Below are positions 37,802-45,969 of a stretch of 64,000 bases of DNA, piece after piece; position 1 is the stretch's first letter; each line of letters opens with the position of its first letter. The stretch covers positions 20,072-84,071 of the forward strand of contig CABUKD010000001.1 of the NCBI GenBank assembly GCA_902492105.1, given 5' to 3'. Origin of the DNA: an uncultured Clostridium sp. Lineage in GTDB: Bacteria > Bacillota > Clostridia > TANB77 > CAG-508. The translations under genes and the position numbers were made by a program. Under the pieces are notes generated by a model, which saw only the letters and a program-made list of their open reading frames with translations, had not been told where the DNA came from and ran no database searches.

Positions 37802-37837
37802 ATTTAGACGTTTGGCTATCATGCTAAACGTCCAAAT
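37802..37837 (-). terminator. rpsO terminator
   Basis: A stem pairing TTGGACGTTTAGC with the complementary arm (37802-37814 with 37823-37837) just after the rpsO stop. The T-run is weak, so read-through into pnp is possible. Confidence 0.65.
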
Positions 37838-37844
37838 TTTATAA

Positions 37845-38108
37845 TTATTTTCTTAAGCCTAATTTTTCAACGATATCTCTATATCTTTGAACATCTTTTT
37901 TAGCTAAGTAATTTAGTAAGTTTCTTCTAGAACCTACCATTTTTAAAAGTCCTCTTCTTGAATGGTTATCTTTTACATGAACTTTTAAATGAGCTGTTAA
38001 TTCATTAATTCTTTCTGTTAAAAGAGCGATTTGAACTTCTGGTGAACCAGTATCATTTTCTTCTCTTTTATAAGTATTAATGATTTCTTGTTTTCTTTCT
38101 TTTGTCAT
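37845..38108 (-). CDS. rpsO: 30S ribosomal protein S15 (uS15)
   Basis: A protein of 87 residues with the S15 core: TYKREENDTGSPEVQIALLTERINELTAHLK, HSRRGLLKMVGSRRNLLNYL and the C-terminal KLGLRK. It binds 16S rRNA helices 20-22. Start at the ATG eight bases after AGGAGG; the frame extends a few codons upstream without a better start. Length is normal. Confidence 0.98.
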   Translation of the reverse strand: MTKERKQEIINTYKREENDTGSPEVQIALLTERINELTAHLKVHVKDNHSRRGLLKMVGSRRNLLNYLAKKDVQRYRDIVEKLGLRK

Positions 38109-38211
38109 GTTTAGCACCTCCTATATTTTTATTTGCCTTAAACTGAGTAAAAGTGGAGTTTTTTTCCTTTTGCTAAGTATAAGGTAATTGGTATTTTTTA
38201 ACACCATTCAT

Positions 38212-38240
38212 ATGATAGCATATTTTTTTCAAAAAATCAA
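38212..38240 (-). promoter_or_regulatory. rpsO promoter
   Basis: Minus strand TTGATT (38240-38235), 17-base spacer, TATCAT (38217-38212), about 100 bases before the start, leaving a leader that could carry S15 autoregulation. Confidence 0.7.
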
Positions 38241-38292
38241 CGTTTTTCATTAAATTTGCTCTTACTCACCTTGGCATAATTCTGTCACATGT

Positions 38293-39285
38293 TTATTCTG
38301 GTATATTTATTTTCCAAATTCCTTTTTTGGTAGAGCCTACTCTTTCAATAATGCCTTTTTCTTTTAGTGCTTTTATATTATATGATATACCATCTCTTGT
38401 TAAGTCAAGTGTTTTAGCCATTTCAATCTGTGTAATGCTTGGATTTTTTTTAATTAAATTTATTATTTTTTCTTGTGTAGTTTTTTGTGTAGTTTCTTGT
38501 GTAGTTTCTTGGTTAGAAGTTAAAATCATTCCATCTACAGCTTCATCTATAATTTTTAGCATAAACTCAATAAATTCATTAGAATTTCCTGCATTATTAC
38601 AATTTTGAATAGCCGTATAGTATTCTTCTTGATATTTTTTTATTATAGTTTCTATGGGAATATATTTAAATAGTTCTTTCCAATGTGCAAGTATTGCAGT
38701 TTGCCATAGTCTAGCAGTTCTTCCATTTCCATCCGAAAAAGGGTGTATAAATACAAATTCATAATGAAATATGGAAGATAAAATTAATGGATTAACATTT
38801 TCTTTTGCTTGATTCATCCATTTAAATAAATTATCCATTAATGTTGGAACCATTTTATGAGGTGGAGCCATAAAAATTTGGATATTACCATCATAAACAG
38901 CTTCTCCATGATTTCTAAACTGTCCACTATCATCTTCAATAGCAAAAGTTAATATTCCATGTATTTTCTTTAAATCTTTTACTGAATATGGATTAATATT
39001 ATCAATTTGTTCATAGGCTTTATATGCATTTTTAACTTCTTGAATATCTTTTTGTTCGCCGATAACTGCTTTTCCATTTATTACTGCTTCAACTTGAAAC
39101 AATGATAATTGATTATTTTCAATAGCTAAAGAAGAATGTATTGACTTTATTCTTGTCTTTCTTCTTAGCTCTGGAAATCTGTTCAAACTTTCAAAATAAT
39201 TTGCTTCTCCAATTTTTTCCATTATAGTTGTTGCTAAATTTAACATTTTATCAGTTATTGTATATGGTGGGGAATTTATTTCCAT
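38293..39285 (-). CDS. Fic family protein with winged-helix domain
   Basis: A protein of 330 residues. It has an N-terminal Fic_N-type region with SSLAIENN, which matches the class II inhibitory motif (S/T)xxxE(G/N). The Fic core has HPFSDGNGRTARLWQ (catalytic His and nucleotide-binding loop) near residue 175 and the flap QIFMAPPHKMVP. A C-terminal winged-helix domain (SITQIEMAKTLDLTRDGISYNIKAL) follows a linker of TTQE/TTQK repeats encoded by 12-bp tandem DNA repeats. Fic proteins transfer AMP to protein hydroxyl groups; this class is chromosomal and self-inhibited, with the DNA-binding domain suggesting autoregulation. Confidence 0.93.
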   Translation of the reverse strand: MEINSPPYTITDKMLNLATTIMEKIGEANYFESLNRFPELRRKTRIKSIHSSLAIENNQLSLFQVEAVINGKAVIGEQKDIQEVKNAYKAYEQIDNINPYSVKDLKKIHGILTFAIEDDSGQFRNHGEAVYDGNIQIFMAPPHKMVPTLMDNLFKWMNQAKENVNPLILSSIFHYEFVFIHPFSDGNGRTARLWQTAILAHWKELFKYIPIETIIKKYQEEYYTAIQNCNNAGNSNEFIEFMLKIIDEAVDGMILTSNQETTQETTQKTTQEKIINLIKKNPSITQIEMAKTLDLTRDGISYNIKALKEKGIIERVGSTKKGIWKINIPE

Positions 39286-39383
39286 TTGAAACCTCCATTT
39301 AACTTTTTTACATTAATTTCTAATACTGATATCATACCATAAAAATAAAAGATTATCAATTTTTTATGATAATCTTTTAAAAA

Positions 39384-39459
39384 TGGTGCCTCGAAGTGGA
39401 ATCGAACCACTGACACAGGGATTTTCAGTCCCTTGCTCTACCGACTGAGCTATCGAGGC
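39384..39459 (-). tRNA. tRNA-Phe (GAA)
   Basis: A 76-nt cloverleaf with acceptor GCCTCGA, anticodon loop CTGAAAA, T arm GGTTCGATTCC and encoded CCA. Last of three tRNA genes in one operon. Confidence 0.97.
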
Positions 39460-39472
39460 AAATATAAAAAAA

Positions 39473-39549
39473 TGGCGACCTGGAACGGGCTCGAACCGTC
39501 GACCTCTAGCGTGACAGGCTAGCGTTCTAACCAACTGAACTACCAGGCC
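39473..39549 (-). tRNA. tRNA-Asp (GTC)
   Basis: A 77-nt cloverleaf with acceptor GGCCTGG, anticodon loop CTGTCAC, T arm GGTTCGAGCCC and encoded CCA. Confidence 0.97.
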
Positions 39550-39558
39550 GTAAAAAAA

Positions 39559-39634
39559 TGGTGGGCGCAATAGGGCTCGAACCTATGACCTCCTGCTTGT
39601 AAGGCAGATGCTCTCCCAGCTGAGCTATGCGCCC
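39559..39634 (-). tRNA. tRNA-Val (TAC)
   Basis: A 76-nt cloverleaf with acceptor GGGCGCA, anticodon loop CTTACAA, T arm GGTTCGAGCCC and encoded CCA. First gene of the Val-Asp-Phe operon. Confidence 0.97.
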
Positions 39635-39653
39635 GGTTTTTCCTGACTTGTTT

Positions 39654-39682
39654 AGTATACTAAATTTTAAAAAGATTGTCAA
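39654..39682 (-). promoter_or_regulatory. Promoter of the tRNA Val-Asp-Phe operon
   Basis: Minus strand TTGACA (39682-39677), 17-base spacer, TATACT (39659-39654), ending about 20 bases before tRNA-Val. Confidence 0.88.
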
Positions 39683-39773
39683 TACATATTCTAAAAAAAA
39701 TCAGATTTTTTTGTAAAATTATTACACTAAAAAAGCCTTCCTAAAATAAAACTAAATTTATTGAATAAAAAGT

Positions 39774-39905
39774 ATTAGAATTGTCTTTTGAAATTTTTAA
39801 AGCCTTGCGTGGGCGACCATTGTGACAGCTGTTCGAGGAATTTATTCCGAGTTACAGCTATCCAAAAGGGGAAAGGTTTTTAAAATTGAAAAAGACAATT
39901 CTAAT
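39774..39905. repeat. Large structured hairpin element, copy 1
   Basis: Arms of about 33 bases (starting ATTAGAATTGTC and ending GACAATTCTAAT) close a core GCGTGGGCGACCATTGTGAC then CTGTTCGAGGAAT...ATTCCGAGTTACAG. The core is nearly identical to copy 2 near 62.6 kb, but the outer arms differ and still pair. It lies just after the S41 peptidase stop. Confidence 0.75.
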
Positions 39906-39946
39906 GCTTTAGTTATATATTATAATCTTGTAAAGACAATTGCTTC

Positions 39947-41161
39947 TTATTCTTCATTTAGCACTTCAATTGCTTTTTGTAATTGCGTATCATCTTCTTC
40001 TGGTAATTCTAACTGTGCTTTAGCTTCATCTGATAATTCTACTTCTATATCTGGCTCAATTCCTATTTCATGAATAGCATTATGATTTGGTGTAAAATAT
40101 TCATTGGTTGTAATTTTAAGTCCACTGCCATCTGATAATTGATGTAGTTCTTGAATAATTCCTTTTCCATAAGTTGTTGTTCCTACTAAGGTAGCTTTAC
40201 CATTTTCTTTTAAAGCTGCTGCTAAAATTTCAGAAGCGCTTGCTGAATATTCATTTGTTAAAAGTACAATAGGCATATTGATAATTGGATCTGATGTAGA
40301 TTTTGTAACATCTTCTTTTTCGTTTTTATCTGTGGTAATTAGTAAGGTAGAGCCCTTATCTGTTATCATTTCTGCAATTTCTAGTGCTTCATCTACAATA
40401 CCTCCACCATTATCACGAATATCTATAATTAGTTTGGTAATTCCTTGTTTTTCTAATTCTAAATATTTTTCTCTAAATTCATCAGCACAACCACCTTCAA
40501 AGTCCGATATTGCAATATATCCAATATTGTTTTCTAATACTTTTGTAGTAATATGGCTAATTAATACGGTTCTTCTTTCTATTTCAAAAGTTTTGGTTTC
40601 TTCTCCTCTTAGAATTTCTAAAGTAACTTTCGTTCCCTCTTTTCCTTTTATTTTATTAGAAGCTTCATCTAATTGGTCACCAGTATAGCTTACACCATCT
40701 ACTTTTGTAATAATATCTCCTGGCATTAATCCTGCTTCTTCTGCAGGAGAATTTTCTATTGGACTAAGAACAAGTATAGCATTTTTTTCTGTATCTAATG
40801 TCATATAAATTCCAATTCCTACATAATTACCATTGGTTTCTTGCATAATGTCGTCCATTTCTTCTTTTGTATAATATACGGTATATGGATCTCCAAGACC
40901 TGCTACATAGCCTTTAATTGCTCCTTCAATTAGGTCTTCATCATTGATTTCTCCTATGTATTTTCTTTCTAGTTCGCTTCTAAATTGGGAAAGAGTATAT
41001 TCTAAGCCAGATAAAGAACTATTCGTTTTACCTATTCCAATTCCATTTGAACTAGTTAAATATTGGTAAGTTAAAAATGCGGTAATTAATGATGTAACAA
41101 TAATGACAATTAAAACAAGCATTATTATTTTATAAACTTTTTGTGTGTTGTTCTTTTCCAT
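39947..41161 (-). CDS. S41 family C-terminal processing peptidase (CtpA/Prc-like)
   Basis: A secreted or membrane-anchored serine protease of 404 residues: one N-terminal membrane segment (IIMLVLIVIIVTSLITAFLTY), a PDZ domain (SPIENSPAEEAGLMPGDIITKVDGVSY), and the S41 catalytic core with IDIRDNGGGIVDEALEIAE, the catalytic serine in NEYSASASEILAAALKE and lysine in GTTTYGKGIIQEL. These Ser/Lys-dyad enzymes trim C-termini of cell-envelope or sporulation proteins. It follows the M23 and FtsEX genes, so a role in envelope turnover is plausible. Confidence 0.95.
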   Translation of the reverse strand: MEKNNTQKVYKIIMLVLIVIIVTSLITAFLTYQYLTSSNGIGIGKTNSSLSGLEYTLSQFRSELERKYIGEINDEDLIEGAIKGYVAGLGDPYTVYYTKEEMDDIMQETNGNYVGIGIYMTLDTEKNAILVLSPIENSPAEEAGLMPGDIITKVDGVSYTGDQLDEASNKIKGKEGTKVTLEILRGEETKTFEIERRTVLISHITTKVLENNIGYIAISDFEGGCADEFREKYLELEKQGITKLIIDIRDNGGGIVDEALEIAEMITDKGSTLLITTDKNEKEDVTKSTSDPIINMPIVLLTNEYSASASEILAAALKENGKATLVGTTTYGKGIIQELHQLSDGSGLKITTNEYFTPNHNAIHEIGIEPDIEVELSDEAKAQLELPEEDDTQLQKAIEVLNEE

Positions 41162-41170
41162 TTATATTTC

Positions 41171-41199
41171 TCGTATAATGACTCTATTTCATTATACGA
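41171..41199 (-). promoter_or_regulatory. Palindrome in the S41 peptidase leader
   Basis: A perfect 11-bp inverted repeat (TCGTATAATGA and its complement, 7-base loop) lies between the GGAG-type ribosome site and the start codon. Within it an ATG-AAA-TAG mini-ORF sits nine bases after AAAGGAG. Folding would shorten the distance from ribosome site to start codon. It could be a protein operator or translational control. Confidence 0.5.
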
Positions 41200-41367
41200 A
41201 TCTCCTTTCCATTTTAAATTTTCTTTTATTTGTTTTATTTTTTGCTATTATTTATTATTTCAAGTGTTGTTATATTTTTTAGTTTTTCTTTATTTAAGCT
41301 TTATTCTATACTTATTCTATTTTTACTAAAATTATGTTAGTACTATTTGTTGCTTTTGTATAACCAC

Positions 41368-41430
41368 AAAAAATATAGTGAATTTATTATTTTGTAGTGA
41401 TAACAGTAGATTTTCATCACTATATTTTTT
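41368..41430. terminator. Terminator after the M23 gene
   Basis: A 14-bp stem (41368-41381 with 41417-41430), T-rich on both strands, identical in its arms to the one at 13560-13599. The rest of 41200-41455 shows no gene. Confidence 0.7.
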
Positions 41431-41455
41431 ACTTATTCTTTTATAATATTTTTTC

Positions 41456-42724
41456 CTATGGCTCTTTTACATAGTTTAATGGATTTGTAGTGCTTCCATT
41501 TATTCTAATTTCAAAATGTAAGTGTGGACCTGTAGAGTTTCCTGTAGAACCTGTTTCCATAATGATGTCTCCTTGTTTTACTTCTGCTCCATTTTGCGTT
41601 AATACTTGTTGTCCATGTCCATATAAAGTAGTAATACCATCTCCGTGGTAAACCATAACACAATTTCCATAGGAGCCAAGCCATCCTGCATAGGTAACTA
41701 CACCATCTGCTACTGCTACCACAGGGGCTCCATATCCAGTGTTTCCAATGTCAATACCTTGATGGAAACGGACTACTCCTGCTATTGGATGTTCTCTGCT
41801 ACCATAATAAGATGTAATTCCTGTACCAGAAATAGCAACAGGCCATATCATGGTTCCCCCCGTATACTGAATATTAAATTCTTGATTTTGGTTTGCAATT
41901 TCTAAAATTTTAGCTTCTATTCTAGCTGTGTCATCCTTATATTGCTGAATTTCTTCATTTAGCTTTTTCTCATCTTCTGATAATTTTTCTATGTATCCTT
42001 GTTGTAATGTTTTTGTGTTTTTTAAAACAACTTCTGTTTGCTCTGCTTTTGCCTTTAATATTTTTACTTCCGCTGTTTCATTTTCTAATTTTCTTTTTGC
42101 TAAGTCTATTTCATCTTTTTGTTGTTCTACTTTATCAATTAGTTGGTTATCATATTCTGCTATTTCAATCATAGCATAGTAAAGAGATAAAAAGTCTGAT
42201 AAACTATTAGCTGATAAAAGAACATCCAAATAAGCAATATCTCCTGCTTCATATAATGCTACTAATCTATCTTCTAATTGTTTTGATTTCTTTTCGTATT
42301 CTTGTGTAACTGTTTCTAATTTTTCCGTTGTTTCTGTTATAGAAGTTTCTAATTCTTGCAATTTAGATAATAAATCTGTATTTTCTTGTTCATATTGTCT
42401 AATTTTATCATCTAGCTCTTGAATTTGTACTAATGTATTGGACATTTCGGTTTGTACATATTCTAATTGTGAATTTGCTTCTTCTAATTTTTCTTGTGTT
42501 TCTTCTTTTTGTTGGTTCAAATTTTCTAATGGATCATTACTAGTTTGCTGATTGTTATTATCTTGATTAGTATTATCTTGAGTTTGTTCATTTTGGTTTT
42601 GTTGTGATTGATTATTTTGTATTTGATTGTTTAAAGTGCCTGTATTACTTGCAAAAGAAGAGATTGAAATTCCACATATTAAAATAAAAACAAGGAGAAT
42701 ACATAGTATTTTTTGTTTTACCAT
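41456..42724 (-). CDS. Coiled-coil M23 peptidase (EnvC/PcsB/CwlO-type partner)
   Basis: A secreted protein of 422 residues: signal peptide (ILCILLVFILICGISISSFA), Asn/Gln-rich linker, long coiled coil (about residues 60-270) and a C-terminal LytM/M23 domain with FHQGIDIG (HxxxD), YGHGQQV and STGPHLHFEI (HxH), the zinc ligands. Such proteins are regulated or presented by FtsEX to cut peptidoglycan cross-links during division. It is adjacent to a paralogue and the ftsEX genes on the same strand. All catalytic ligands are present. Confidence 0.93.
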   Translation of the reverse strand: MVKQKILCILLVFILICGISISSFASNTGTLNNQIQNNQSQQNQNEQTQDNTNQDNNNQQTSNDPLENLNQQKEETQEKLEEANSQLEYVQTEMSNTLVQIQELDDKIRQYEQENTDLLSKLQELETSITETTEKLETVTQEYEKKSKQLEDRLVALYEAGDIAYLDVLLSANSLSDFLSLYYAMIEIAEYDNQLIDKVEQQKDEIDLAKRKLENETAEVKILKAKAEQTEVVLKNTKTLQQGYIEKLSEDEKKLNEEIQQYKDDTARIEAKILEIANQNQEFNIQYTGGTMIWPVAISGTGITSYYGSREHPIAGVVRFHQGIDIGNTGYGAPVVAVADGVVTYAGWLGSYGNCVMVYHGDGITTLYGHGQQVLTQNGAEVKQGDIIMETGSTGNSTGPHLHFEIRINGSTTNPLNYVKEP

Positions 42725-42847
42725 TGCGTTCTCCCCTCCTTTAATTTATTAATTTTGTACTTATATTCTTTTTTTTAAAATACTATACTGAATACTATTT
42801 TTAAGTAAATATTATTTTATAAAAGATTTTTATTTTTCTCTTTTATT

Positions 42848-44005
42848 TTACCAATGTGTATAGTTAAGTGGATTTACTTCGCTTCCATAGTATGGACTTG
42901 TACGTACTTCAAAGTGTAAGTGTGGTCCTGATCCAATACCCGAATTTCCACTTCTTGCAATTTGTTGTCCTCTTGATACAGTTTGTCCTTGTGAAACAAG
43001 GATAGAACTTAAGTGTTGATAGAAAGTATATAAGTTATCTGCATGTTTTACCATAACATAATATCCTCTAACACTTGAATAACCTTTTGTCATAACATAA
43101 CCATCTTCTGCAGAATATACAGGTGTTCCAATAGGTACCCCTATGTCAATAGCTCTGTGGTTAGTACTTGCTCCTGCTACTGGTTGTTCCCTATTTCCAA
43201 AATAAGAAGTTATATAATTGTAGTAAGGAGTATCACTACTTGATAATGGCCAAGCTAACACTCCATTGAAATTGCCATTATAATGACCGTTGGACTCTTG
43301 AGCTGCTTTTCTAATTTCTTCTTCTATTCTATCTATTTCTTCATTATATTCTTCAATGTCTGCCTGCAATTGTTTTTGTTCTGCGGTTAAATTTGACATT
43401 TTACTTTCTTTTGAAGCTTTTGCTGTTTCTAATTGTTCTTTTTTAGATTCTGCTTGTTTTTTAGAAGAGTCTAATTTTGTTTTTTCTTCTTCTAAATCAT
43501 TCTTTGCTTTTTCTACTTCTTGTCTTTTATTTTCTACTTCTTCCATTTGCTGATTATCTGCAATAGCTAATTCTTGTACTCTGGAACTCATAGAAATGTA
43601 GTCCCAAATATTATCTGAAGATAAAAGAGCATCTAGGAAAGTAATTTGACCTTCTTCATAAATTGCAACAAGTCTATCTTCTAATAATTGTGCTTTTTCT
43701 TCATAATCTTTTTCTAATTCTTTAATTTCTGTACTTTTTTCTTCTATGCTATTTTCTAAGTCATCAATTTCTGAATTTAATTTTGCTAACTCAGATTCAT
43801 ATTCTGAAATAGAATCTTCCAATTCAGAAATTTCGTTAACAATATCATCTTTTTCTGCTATAATATCATTTTTTCTTTGTGTTGCTTCCTCTACTTTATC
43901 TTGTATATCACTTTTTTGGTCTTCTAAACTTGCTGCAATTACCTGTGTTACCATTACTTGCAACATGACTAAAATAACAAATATAGAAATAATTTTTCTT
44001 TTCAT
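42848..44005 (-). CDS. Coiled-coil M23 peptidase, paralogue next to ftsEX
   Basis: A secreted protein of 385 residues: signal peptide (IISIFVILVMLQVMVTQVIAA), long coiled coil (about residues 30-245) and M23 domain with NHRAIDIG, FYQHLSS and GSGPHLHFEV carrying the zinc ligands. It lies directly after ftsX, so it is the best candidate for the FtsEX-controlled hydrolase; the coiled coil would contact the FtsX outer loop. A TTG two codons upstream is a possible alternative start. Confidence 0.93.
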   Translation of the reverse strand: MKRKIISIFVILVMLQVMVTQVIAASLEDQKSDIQDKVEEATQRKNDIIAEKDDIVNEISELEDSISEYESELAKLNSEIDDLENSIEEKSTEIKELEKDYEEKAQLLEDRLVAIYEEGQITFLDALLSSDNIWDYISMSSRVQELAIADNQQMEEVENKRQEVEKAKNDLEEEKTKLDSSKKQAESKKEQLETAKASKESKMSNLTAEQKQLQADIEEYNEEIDRIEEEIRKAAQESNGHYNGNFNGVLAWPLSSSDTPYYNYITSYFGNREQPVAGASTNHRAIDIGVPIGTPVYSAEDGYVMTKGYSSVRGYYVMVKHADNLYTFYQHLSSILVSQGQTVSRGQQIARSGNSGIGSGPHLHFEVRTSPYYGSEVNPLNYTHW

Positions 44006-44124
44006 ATGCAACTTTTCTCCTTTTATAAAAGTTCTTTTTTTGCTTTTTTCTTTGTAATACGTTTTTTGTATTTTTTATAGTTCTTATCATTCTTATAAAT
44101 TTCTATCAAATACTTTTTTAGCTT

Positions 44125-45054
44125 TTATACTTCTAAGTATTTTCTCATGGAAATTGCACTACCTAAAGCACCAATTCCAAGACCTAATACTAGGTATACA
44201 ATAATTAAGGTACCAAACATGTCTGACATTGGTAATAGTAAAACATCTGCTCCTCTTAGACTAACTAATGCTTGCTCTATTTCATTAGATACTACATTAT
44301 AAGCTCCACCTAATAATAGCATAGAAATAATAGCAGAAATAAGCCCTATTATCATACCCTCTACCATAAATGGCCATCTAATAAAACCATTTGTTGCTCC
44401 TACATATTTCATAATAGAAATTTCTTTTCTTCTGGCATGTACAGTTAGCTTAATGGTATTTGTAATAATAAAAATAGAAATTAAAATTAATATTACTAAG
44501 ATGATAATGGATATTAATTTAATACCATCTGCAATCTGAATTAAAGCATTTACAGTGTCTGGTCTAGTTTGAATATTTGCTACAATAGGAGATTGTTCAA
44601 TTTGATTTTGCACTTCTTCTAATTTTGTTAAATCTGTTAGTGTTACTACATACGAAGCTTTAAAAGGGTTTCCTTCTCCTTCATAGGTTTCCAAATAGCC
44701 TTTTTTGTCTTTGAACATTCTCTTCATCTGGTCTAATGCTTCTTCTTTTGTTTTATAGGTAACTGTATTTACATAGTTCATACTTCTAATTTGATTGCCA
44801 AGTTCCGTAGTTTGAGTTTCTGTTGCTTCATCATAAATAAATACTTCCATTCCTTGTTGTTCTTCAATGGTTTTTGTAATATGGTTCACATTTTCTCCTA
44901 CTAAAAAGAAAATACCAAACACAAACATAGTTGCACACATAATAATGATAGAAGCAATTGTGGATTTTTTATTTTTAAATACATTTCTAAAACCTTCTCC
45001 AATTAAATAACCAAAAACACTATATCTCACCGTCATACCCACCTTTTTTATCAT
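44125..45054 (-). CDS. ftsX: Cell division ABC transporter permease FtsX
   Basis: A protein of 309 residues with the FtsX layout: N-terminal span (STIASIIIMCATMFVFGIFFLV), a large extracellular loop (about residues 60-175), then three spans (KLISIIILVILILISIFII, FMVEGMIIGLISAIISMLLLGG, GTLIIVYLVLGLGIGALGSAISM). The cytoplasmic segment KEISIMKYVGATNGFIRWPFMVEG is typical. It overlaps ftsE by 35 bases. The ATG at 45036, with AAGG upstream, is an alternative start. Confidence 0.95.
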   Translation of the reverse strand: MIKKVGMTVRYSVFGYLIGEGFRNVFKNKKSTIASIIIMCATMFVFGIFFLVGENVNHITKTIEEQQGMEVFIYDEATETQTTELGNQIRSMNYVNTVTYKTKEEALDQMKRMFKDKKGYLETYEGEGNPFKASYVVTLTDLTKLEEVQNQIEQSPIVANIQTRPDTVNALIQIADGIKLISIIILVILILISIFIITNTIKLTVHARRKEISIMKYVGATNGFIRWPFMVEGMIIGLISAIISMLLLGGAYNVVSNEIEQALVSLRGADVLLLPMSDMFGTLIIVYLVLGLGIGALGSAISMRKYLEV

Positions 45055-45706
45055 CTCTAATGATATTACCTTCTTCTATTTGAATAACTCTTTTTTTCAT
45101 TCTATCTACAATATCTTTTGCATGTGTTGCAACTACTACAGTAGTTCCTCTGTTATTAATATCATTTAAAAGAGTCATAATATCCCATGCTGTTTCAGGG
45201 TCTAAGTTTCCAGTTGGCTCATCTGCGATTAACATAGAAGGATTATTTACTAAAGCTCTTGCTAGTGCCACCCTTTGTTGTTCTCCTCCTGATAATTCAT
45301 TTGGGTACATTTTAGCTTTATTGCTTAACCCTACTAAAGATAATACCATAGGTACTTGTCTTCTTATATGTCTTGGAGTTGCTCTTACAATATACATAGC
45401 ATAAGCTACATTGTCGTAAACGGTTCTATCTGGTAATAACCTAAAGTCTTGAAAAACAACTCCCATACTTCTTCTTAAATAAGGAATTCTTTTTGGTTTT
45501 AGAAAAGTAGTATCTTTTCCATTAATAATAATATTTCCTTTGGTTGGTTCTTCTTCTTTTAGAATGAGCTTAATTAGTGTGGATTTTCCTGATCCAGAAC
45601 TTCCTACTAAGAAAGCAAACTCACCTTTATCAATCACAAAATTAGCATTATGAACTGCTTCTGTACCAGTATCATATGTTTTGCTAACATTTCTAAATTC
45701 TATCAT
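45020..45706 (-). CDS. ftsE: Cell division ATP-binding protein FtsE
   Basis: An ABC ATPase of 228 residues: Walker A GSSGSGKSTLIK, Q-loop FQDFRLLPDRTVYDNVAYA, signature LSGGEQQRVALARAL, Walker B MLIADEPTGNLDP and H-switch ATHAKDIV. It powers FtsX to activate peptidoglycan hydrolases at the septum. Start chosen at the ATG seven bases after AAGGAG. Confidence 0.97.
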   Translation of the reverse strand: MIEFRNVSKTYDTGTEAVHNANFVIDKGEFAFLVGSSGSGKSTLIKLILKEEEPTKGNIIINGKDTTFLKPKRIPYLRRSMGVVFQDFRLLPDRTVYDNVAYAMYIVRATPRHIRRQVPMVLSLVGLSNKAKMYPNELSGGEQQRVALARALVNNPSMLIADEPTGNLDPETAWDIMTLLNDINNRGTTVVVATHAKDIVDRMKKRVIQIEEGNIIRDDKKGGYDGEI

Positions 45707-45810
45707 CTTGTAACTCCTTAATATCAATTTCGATATTTTTCTAGTTATTATTTTTTATTCTTCTTTATCATAACAATAAATTACATTATTTGCAATACTT
45801 TTTTGCAGAA

Positions 45811-45857
45811 AAAAATAGAATAAAATCGCTTTTAAACGGCTTTATTTCTATTTTTCT
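45811..45857 (-). terminator. Imperfect terminator hairpin
   Basis: AAAAATAGAATAAA pairs imperfectly with TTTATTTCTATTTTT around a GC-containing loop, in the gap before ftsE and after the 377-residue protein gene. Confidence 0.5.
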
Positions 45858-45969
45858 CTTTATTTCTTTTATTTTTAAAATTCACAAAAAATTTACAATT
45901 TATATTTTATTTTTAGATGTTATTTTTTATATGTCTTCTACTTAAGTTTTATTTTTTCATACTTACTTT

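Noticed and set aside
39774..39905. Hairpin element as an IS terminus or a known RNA such as tmRNA, RNase P RNA or SRP RNA
   Set aside because: No transposase is nearby and none of the hallmark motifs of those RNAs is present.
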